From assembly GCA_030589835.1 (NCBI GenBank), contig JAUUZS010000076.1, forward strand, positions 1-11,200: 11,200 bases of DNA, given 5' to 3'. This DNA comes from Cyclobacteriaceae bacterium. Lineage in GTDB: Bacteria; Bacteroidota; Bacteroidia; Cytophagales; Cyclobacteriaceae. The position numbers and the translations under genes were made by a program. This document shows positions 6,902-11,200 of this stretch, in pieces; the stretch's first letter is position 1; each line of letters begins with the position of its first letter. The notes beneath the pieces are model-generated. The model saw only the letters and a list, made by a program, of their open reading frames with translations, searched no databases and had not been told where the DNA came from.

Positions 6902-7861
6902 TTAAAACTGCTCTTTTACAAGCGTCATCATTTCCTGAATTTTCAGGCTAGTGCTTAGTGGCACTACTGCCGACTCCGTTTTGCCTGCAATCAAATCCAT
7001 GCTTACCGCATCTGCTTCATAGTTGTAACCCACACATTTGGATGGATCCGTAAACTGTTTTTTAAGATCTCCGTTTTCATATAGAAAACATGATTTAGCC
7101 ATGAAAAAATCTGGTATTCTGATCATGCCTTTTTCTCCGATTATAATTGCTTCATTAGGCATGTTATATAAAATTGACGCAGCAAGGTTGGCCATTTCAC
7201 CATTTTTATATTCAAAAATCATGGTTTCTTCGATATCCACACCGGAATTTGCTTTTTTAAAATTTACAGACACTTTTTCAGGAGCCTGCTTATAAAACAA
7301 CCATGCCAAGGCGATAGGGTATATGCCGATATCCAGCAAAGCGCCTCCCGCAAATTGGGGATCGAATAATCTTGCTTCCCTATTCACATTTGCCTTAAAG
7401 CCAAAGTCGGCTTTGAGGTATTTTACGTTGCCAATTTCCCCATCCTCAATCCATTTCTGAGCCTCTGCAATCGCAGGGAGGAAATATGTCCACATGGCTT
7501 CCATCAAATAATTGCCCGTAGATTTGGCAATATCCATAAGTTTGTTGCACTCCTCTGGATTGATGGTAATGGGTTTTTCACAAAGCACAGCTTTTCCGGC
7601 TTTCAGTGCGTCTGTAGCATTTTTTAAATGAATTTGATGCGGTGTAGCAATATATACCGCATCAATTTCATTTGAATTATACAATTCCTCATAGCTGCCA
7701 AATGCCTTAGAAATATTGAATTCGTCTGCAAACCCTTCAGCTTTATCTAACGAACGGGAAGCCACAGCCGCTAAATTCCCATGGTGCACATAAACGAAAT
7801 CCCTGGCAAAGGAATGGGCAATATTTCCTGTGCCGATAATCCCCCAGTTGATTTTTCTCAT
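6902..7861 (-). CDS. Gfo/Idh/MocA oxidoreductase, dihydrodiol/xylose dehydrogenase type
   Basis: A cytoplasmic NAD(P)-dependent dehydrogenase. Counted from the ATG at 7861 it has 319 residues: Rossmann fold at the N terminus with GTGNIA (10-15), ATPHQIH (72-78), the CEKPI motif with its Lys at 96, then the alpha/beta C-terminal domain. The DIGIYP motif (Asp177, Tyr181) with Lys96 corresponds to the catalytic set of dimeric dihydrodiol dehydrogenase and related NADP-dependent D-xylose dehydrogenases rather than the Asp-His pair of inositol dehydrogenases. A substrate such as an aldose is therefore plausible but not proved. An in-frame TTG at 7867 extends the frame by two codons; the ATG is preferred because the fold begins at once (RKINWGIIG). 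It heads a probable two-gene operon with the truncated haemoglobin gene (3 nt gap). Confidence 0.92.
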   Translation of the reverse strand: MRKINWGIIGTGNIAHSFARDFVYVHHGNLAAVASRSLDKAEGFADEFNISKAFGSYEELYNSNEIDAVYIATPHQIHLKNATDALKAGKAVLCEKPITINPEECNKLMDIAKSTGNYLMEAMWTYFLPAIAEAQKWIEDGEIGNVKYLKADFGFKANVNREARLFDPQFAGGALLDIGIYPIALAWLFYKQAPEKVSVNFKKANSGVDIEETMIFEYKNGEMANLAASILYNMPNEAIIIGEKGMIRIPDFFMAKSCFLYENGDLKKQFTDPSKCVGYNYEADAVSMDLIAGKTESAVVPLSTSLKIQEMMTLVKEQF

Positions 7862-7933
7862 GTTCAAAATTAAGGCTTTGCTTTAGCTTAATCTATTTTA
7901 TTGTGAATAATCCATAACGCTCAATAGGGCAAG

Positions 7934-7975
7934 ATAGAAGTTAGAAGCTGGGAGCTAGAAGTTAGAAGTTAGAAG
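7934..7975 (+). repeat. Six tandem 7-bp units, consensus TTAGAAG
   Basis: Six units in strict register: ATAGAAG, TTAGAAG, CTGGGAG, CTAGAAG, TTAGAAG, TTAGAAG (42 bp). Three are identical and the rest differ at one to three positions. The array lies in the divergent spacer between the oxidoreductase gene and the thiamine-binding gene, 73 bp from the former. Arrays of this TTAGAAG kind are, from memory, frequent between genes in Bacteroidota genomes; the function is unknown. Being in a promoter region, changes in copy number could alter spacing, but nothing here shows that they do. Confidence 0.8.
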
Positions 7976-8063
7976 ATTGTCCGTTGACTTTTCACCTTTT
8001 AGCTTTTGGCAAATGATTTTTAAATACTTTTAAATAAAAAACTTACTCAAAAAGCAAAGTTTG

Positions 8064-8095
8064 TTGAGGCAATAACATTACACTTCTTATTTTTG
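8064..8095 (+). promoter_or_regulatory. Promoter of the thiamine-binding/pnuC pair
   Basis: TATTTTTG at 8088-8095 is a perfect match to the Bacteroidota -7 box TAnnTTTG. A TTG -33 element lies at 8064-8066 with 21 bp between, inside the range known for this group. Transcription would start near 8101. That is downstream of the first in-frame ATG (8098), so the box supports the second ATG at 8134 as the real start, with a leader of about 33 nt. I see no TPP riboswitch in the spacer. Confidence 0.5.
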
Positions 8096-8133
8096 CAATG
8101 CAATATTTTATTATAAATATCAATATTATAGCC

Positions 8134-8388
8134 ATGCAAACTTCAGTAGAAATAAGCTATTATCCTTTGACCGAAAAATACATTCCACCGATTAAGGATT
8201 TTATCGGAAGAATGAAAGCGTATAATAATCTGGTGGTAAAAACCAGTGGAATGAGCACACAGGTATTTGGCGAGTACGATGACGTAATGGGAGCCATTAC
8301 CATAGAAATCAAGAAATCCTTTGAGTTGCCACACTCTGTTTTTGTGATGAAGGTGATCAACGCTGCATTGGAAAAAATCCCTTCTTAG
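8134..8388 (+). CDS. MTH1187/YkoF-type thiamine-binding protein
   Basis: A small 84-residue protein of the MTH1187/YkoF-like family (ferredoxin-like fold that binds thiamine or related pyrimidines). The start MQTSVEISYYPL, the central MKAYNNLVVKT and the hallmark MSTQVFGEYDDVM (residues 40-52) are clear; the end PHSVFVMKVINAALE completes the usual beta-alpha-beta pattern. No signal peptide, so it is cytosolic. An upstream ATG at 8098 would add 12 hydrophobic residues (QYFIININIIA) not typical of the family and would lie at or before the predicted transcript start, so 8134 is preferred. Its stop TAG shares its last base with the GTG start of the downstream transporter gene, so the two are almost certainly co-translated. 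It may buffer or hand on thiamine taken up by that transporter; this is inference. Confidence 0.85.
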   Translation: MQTSVEISYYPLTEKYIPPIKDFIGRMKAYNNLVVKTSGMSTQVFGEYDDVMGAITIEIKKSFELPHSVFVMKVINAALEKIPS

Positions 8389-8993
8389 TGGAATTGGTAA
8401 TAGATTGGATCGCTGAAAACTATTTTGAACTCATCGCCTCCGGTCTTGGTTTTATAGCTATTTTTTTGCAGATCAGGCAAAATGTGTGGTACTGGTTGGT
8501 AAGTATCATTATGGTGACCATGTACATCTATATTTACATCGGCGCCAGGTTATATGCCGATATGTCGCTTCAGGTGTATTTTCTAGTGGTCAGTTTTTAC
8601 GGATGGTTTATGTGGCTGTTTGGAAATAAAGAAAACCACCATCGCAGTGAGCTGAAAGTGAGTGCCGTTTCCGGGAAAATGACAGGAATCCTATCAGGCA
8701 TTACGCTATTTCTATTCTTTTTCATTGCATGGATTCTGAGCTCATTTACAAACTCTGACCTTCCTTATTGGGATTCATTTACCACAGCGCTAAGCTTTGT
8801 GGCCACGTGGATGCTTGCCAGAAAAGTACTGGAAAACTGGCTGATCTGGATTGTAGTTGATGCCGTTTCAATTGGAATTTATATATATAAAGAGCTTTAT
8901 CCCACGGCAGTATTGTTTATGTTTTTGACGGTGTTGGCTATTGTAGGATATAAAAAATGGAAAAAGGACATGGCTCTTAATATTAAACAATAA
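8388..8993 (+). CDS. pnuC: PnuC/PnuT-family vitamin transporter, probably for thiamine
   Basis: A 201-residue inner-membrane protein of the PnuC family (pseudo-symmetric seven-helix vitamin facilitators). Seen: about seven hydrophobic segments (near 14-30, 33-52, 60-79, 98-119, 128-144, 150-167, 172-188), YADMSLQVYF (56-65), a W-x-x-W motif in YGWFMW (Trp73, Trp76), and the conserved LARKVLENWLIWIVVD (143-158). The family carries nicotinamide riboside (PnuC), thiamine (PnuT) or riboflavin (PnuX) by facilitated diffusion followed by trapping through phosphorylation. The gene begins with GTG at 8388, which overlaps the stop of the thiamine-binding gene (TAGTG), so PnuT is the better guess. No kinase gene follows within the window and no TPP riboswitch precedes the pair. 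Length is close to the family norm (about 200-240). Confidence 0.88.
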   Translation: MELVIDWIAENYFELIASGLGFIAIFLQIRQNVWYWLVSIIMVTMYIYIYIGARLYADMSLQVYFLVVSFYGWFMWLFGNKENHHRSELKVSAVSGKMTGILSGITLFLFFFIAWILSSFTNSDLPYWDSFTTALSFVATWMLARKVLENWLIWIVVDAVSIGIYIYKELYPTAVLFMFLTVLAIVGYKKWKKDMALNIKQ

Positions 8994-9043
8994 GCTAAAC
9001 TGAGCGATTCAGAATAGATGAGAGGCCCTCCTTGTCAGCGAGA

Positions 9044-9061
9044 CTGGCTTGCTGAAGCCAG
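9044..9061 (+). terminator. Possible terminator after pnuC
   Basis: CTGGCTT (9044-9050), a 4-nt GCTG loop and AAGCCAG (9055-9061) form a perfect 7-bp hairpin 50 bp after the pnuC stop. A T-rich stretch (CTTTCCATTTTT) follows, starting a few bases later. The distance of the T-run from the stem makes it an imperfect Rho-independent terminator. Confidence 0.4.
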
Positions 9062-9156
9062 GGAGCTTTCCATTTTTAGCACAGAATAAGTATTTGTGCA
9101 CATTACTATTACGATTTTGGGAGTAATCCGAAGCGCTGAATCTAATCAAAATATTT

Positions 9157-9183
9157 ATAAAATGCCATTTCAATAAAATGCCA
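9157..9183 (+). repeat. Direct repeat ATAAAATGCCA x2
   Basis: The 11-mer ATAAAATGCCA occurs at 9157-9167 and again at 9173-9183, 16 bp apart. It lies in the spacer between pnuC and the FAD gene. A short duplication or a paired binding site would look alike; no role is assigned. Confidence 0.4.
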
Positions 9184-9369
9184 CTGGCCTCACCGGCCGG
9201 GGTGTGATGGCTTTCTGCTGTGATTCCGAAGACAAGGATTTCAGGTATTCCTAAGTGCCGTATAACGGCTGATTGCAGAGTAGTTTTTGTAGCTTTTATT
9301 CCGTCAGGTGTTTCCTTCTGACCAATTCCGATGGGTATCGTATTATCCGATGGGTTTAAAAATGAAATC

Positions 9370-9413
9370 TGGAATTTGTTAGTAATTTGGCCTTTGTTAT
9401 TTGGAATATTGCC
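9370..9413 (+). repeat. Degenerate TTTGGAATTTG-like repeat
   Basis: The stretch contains TGGAATTTG, TTTGGCCTTTG and TTTGGAATATTG in close succession, separated by TTAGTAA and TTA. It looks like a decayed array of a TTTGGAATTTG-type unit. From memory such units are common between Bacteroidota genes; the copies here are too diverged for a firm call. Confidence 0.35.
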
Positions 9414-9487
9414 GGGCAATCAATTCTTTCGTATAGTCAAGCTTTGTTATGCCTTTAAATTTCTTATAAACATATCAGATACCCAAT

Positions 9488-11170
9488 ATGAGATTATTTA
9501 GCCTGTTCTTATTATCCTGCGCACTTTTTACTTTTACCGCCTGTCAAAACGAGTCAAAACCCCATGAATATGATGTTGTAATCTATGGAGGCACATCTGG
9601 CGGCATTAGTGCAGCAATTCAGGCAAAAAGAATGGGTAAGTCTGTAATCCTCCTCGAGCCATCGAATAGAATTGGAGGATTGACCACAGGCGGCCTCGGA
9701 CAAACAGATATAGGGAATAAAGAGGCTATAGGAGGAATTTCCAGAGAATTTTATGAGGGGATTAACGCCTATTATGATAATCCGAAGAACTGGAAATGGC
9801 AGACAAGTAAGGAGTATAATGACGGAGGGCAAACTCAAACTAAGGCAGGGGAATCTTCAATGTGGACTTTTGAGCCTTCTGCAGCACTCAGGGTTTACCA
9901 GGATTTTATTGAAAATGAGCAAATTGAATTGGTGTTGAACCAAAAGCTGGACAGAAGCACAGGCGTGACGAAAGCCGGGGGAAAGATAGTTTCCATTAAA
10001 ATGTTGTCAGGCGAAGCATATCATGGGCTTATGTTTATTGATGCTACCTATGAAGGAGACCTTATGGCTGCTGCCGGTGTCAGCTATACCGTGGGTAGGG
10101 AGTCCAATAAGAGGTACAATGAAACTATGAATGGGGTGAATGCCAAATTGCGAGACACCACTATGACCGGCCTTCGTGCACACAATGCCCTTAATCATAA
10201 TTTTGTAGATGGGGTAGATCCATATATCCTAAAAGGAGATGCGTCAAGTGGTCTGTTGCCGGGCATCAATCCTAAGCGGCTGGGAAAAGAGGGCGATGGA
10301 GATGCGCACATACAGGCTTATTGCTACAGAATGTGCATGACCGACCATCCTGAAAATAGGATACCATTTGAAAAGCCTCAAGGCTATGATTCTCTGGATT
10401 ATGAGCTCTTGCTAAGAAATTATGAAGCGGGAGAGGAAGGCTTTCCATGGATAAACTCTAAAATGCCAAATCGTAAAACAGATACGAATAACCGAACTGG
10501 GTTCTCTACTGATTTTATTGGGCAGAATTATAATTACCCTGAGGCGAGTTATGAAGAAAGGGAACTGATCAGAGCGCAGCACAGACAGTATCAAAAAGGA
10601 TTGATGTGGACCCTTGCCTATCATCCGCGTATGTCAAAGCACATTCGTGAAGAAGTGTCGAGGTGGGGAATGAGCAAAGATGAGTTTGAGCGGGAAGACG
10701 GTTGGCAGCAGCAATTATACATTCGCGAAGCCCGCAGAATGATTGGTGAATATGTGATGACACAATACAATTGTGAAGGGTTGGAAGTGGCAGATGACGC
10801 TGTGGGTATGGGCGCTTATGGTATGGATTCGCACCATACACAACGATACGTAAATGAGGATGGATATGCCAAAAATGAAGGAAATGTAGAAGCACGTGTA
10901 AATGGACCATATCCCATTAGTTATCGGTCGCTTATCCCAAAAAAAGAGGAATGCACTAACCTCCTTGTCCCGGTTTGCCTGAGTGCTTCACACATCGCTT
11001 TTGGTTCCATTCGTATGGAGCCGGTTTTTATGGTTTTGGGACAATCTGCAGCGACCGCCGCGTGCCTGGCAATAGATGAAAAGAAAGATGTTCAGGAATT
11101 GGATTATCACCTGCTGGAGAAACTATTATTAGCTGACCAACAACGCTTAACATGGAATCCTAATGAGTAA
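9488..11170 (+). CDS. FAD-dependent oxidoreductase lipoprotein (FAD_oxidored family)
   Basis: A 560-residue protein with a lipoprotein leader ([19 protein letters not shown], Cys19) and therefore probably anchored in the cell envelope. The FAD-binding Rossmann segment follows at once: [16 protein letters not shown] (28-43) with the glycine-rich turn, and [16 protein letters not shown] (55-70) with Glu57 expected to hold the adenosine ribose. [16 protein letters not shown] in the middle and the C-terminal [22 protein letters not shown] are also typical of this FAD_oxidored family, whose members are often labelled 'xanthan lyase' or 'FAD-dependent oxidoreductase' and often sit near glycan-degradation genes. 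The substrate is unknown. The protein appears complete and intact, starting at ATG 9488 with no strong promoter visible. Its last 8 nt overlap the probable start of the next gene, so it is likely the first or an early gene of an operon. Confidence 0.92.
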   Translation: MRLFSLFLLSCALFTFTACQNESKPHEYDVVIYGGTSGGISAAIQAKRMGKSVILLEPSNRIGGLTTGGLGQTDIGNKEAIGGISREFYEGINAYYDNPKNWKWQTSKEYNDGGQTQTKAGESSMWTFEPSAALRVYQDFIENEQIELVLNQKLDRSTGVTKAGGKIVSIKMLSGEAYHGLMFIDATYEGDLMAAAGVSYTVGRESNKRYNETMNGVNAKLRDTTMTGLRAHNALNHNFVDGVDPYILKGDASSGLLPGINPKRLGKEGDGDAHIQAYCYRMCMTDHPENRIPFEKPQGYDSLDYELLLRNYEAGEEGFPWINSKMPNRKTDTNNRTGFSTDFIGQNYNYPEASYEERELIRAQHRQYQKGLMWTLAYHPRMSKHIREEVSRWGMSKDEFEREDGWQQQLYIREARRMIGEYVMTQYNCEGLEVADDAVGMGAYGMDSHHTQRYVNEDGYAKNEGNVEARVNGPYPISYRSLIPKKEECTNLLVPVCLSASHIAFGSIRMEPVFMVLGQSAATAACLAIDEKKDVQELDYHLLEKLLLADQQRLTWNPNE

Positions 11171-11200
11171 AAAACGAAATCTTTACAAGCCGGACCAATG
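11163..11200 (+). CDS. Start of a downstream gene, cut by the window end
   Basis: An ATG at 11163 opens a frame ([12 protein letters not shown]) that stays open to the end of the window. It overlaps the last 8 nt of the FAD oxidoreductase gene (ATGAGTAA), the kind of overlap seen in translationally coupled genes. The lysine-rich start is plausible for a cytosolic protein. Twelve codons are too few to name a product or to exclude chance. Confidence 0.4.
   Translation, partial: MSKKRNLYKPDQ

Larger units (their letters stand above)
8994..9487. other. Intergenic spacer, no supported gene
   Basis: This 494-bp stretch lies between pnuC and the FAD lipoprotein gene. A TTG-initiated minus-strand frame (9009-9419, 136 codons) spans most of it, directly after an in-frame stop, with no ATG, no promoter and no motif I know. 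I treat it as a chance or decayed frame. The spacer also has a hairpin at 9044-9061, a repeated 11-mer ATAAAATGCCA (9157-9167 and 9173-9183), and a degenerate TTTGG-type repeat near 9370-9410. No clear promoter for the FAD gene was found. Confidence 0.5.

Noticed and set aside
7865..7872. Perfect TAnnTTTG match on the minus strand just before the oxidoreductase start
   Set aside because: It ends 3 nt before the ATG at 7861, no -33 element lies at the right distance, and the Rossmann fold begins at the start codon, so a later start is impossible. Only a leaderless transcript would make it a promoter.
7862..8133. TPP riboswitch upstream of the thiamine-binding/pnuC pair
   Set aside because: I looked for the conserved CTGAGA and GATCTGGATAATGCC-like cores on the plus strand and saw neither. 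The remaining leader is too short for the full aptamer if the promoter at 8064-8095 is right.
9009..9419. 136-codon minus-strand frame in the pnuC-FAD spacer
   Set aside because: It begins at TTG directly after an in-frame stop and lacks an ATG near its start. Its two ends coincide with the hairpin at 9044-9061 and the TTTGG-type repeat near 9370-9410, so much of it is translated repeat DNA.
1..11200. CRISPR array, tRNA, or defence/toxin-antitoxin system
   Set aside because: No regularly spaced repeats of 24-37 bp, no tRNA-like cloverleaf or T-loop signature noticed, and no nuclease, toxin or effector motif in any supported protein.

Overview
The window looks like chromosomal DNA from a Bacteroidota bacterium, probably a marine or environmental member of the Cytophagales. 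This is an inference. It rests on A+T-rich spacers without clear Shine-Dalgarno sites, -7 elements of the TAnnTTTG type, several predicted lipoproteins (two plain, one with a twin-arginine leader), and protein sequences that read like Bacteroidota orthologues. No rRNA, tRNA, CRISPR array, complete insertion sequence or phage gene was recognised.

Layout. Positions 1-1099 are essentially gene-free, with inverted and direct repeats (59-104, 158-194, 585-634) and one doubtful small ORF on the minus strand. A MATE-family efflux transporter (1100-2470, minus) and a close XylE-type D-xylose:H+ symporter (2821-4431, plus) diverge from a 350-bp spacer. Convergent to xylE are two minus-strand genes for exported proteins: a NodB-fold polysaccharide-deacetylase-like lipoprotein (4498-5775) and a small lipoprotein with a Dabb domain (5872-6315). 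Further upstream on the same strand, a dihydrodiol-dehydrogenase-type Gfo/Idh/MocA oxidoreductase (6902-7861) is followed after 3 nt by a group III truncated haemoglobin (6458-6898). A spacer with a heptamer tandem repeat separates these from a plus-strand pair: an MTH1187/YkoF-type thiamine-binding protein (8134-8388) and a PnuC/PnuT-family vitamin transporter (8388-8993) that overlap by one base. After a 494-bp spacer comes an FAD-dependent oxidoreductase lipoprotein (9488-11170), whose last 8 nt overlap the apparent start of another gene running off the window.

How the genes fit together. The thiamine-binding protein and PnuC-type carrier form a convincing two-gene vitamin-uptake unit. XylE, the deacetylase-like lipoprotein, the sugar-type oxidoreductase and the FAD lipoprotein all fit carbohydrate scavenging, but they are not one operon and the link is only thematic. 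The most unusual points are a stretch of about 65 residues with two extra predicted membrane helices between TM1 and TM2 of the XylE protein, the tight coupling of a truncated haemoglobin to a Gfo/Idh/MocA enzyme, and a perfect 20-bp inverted repeat at 585-634. I found no convincing new multi-gene system.
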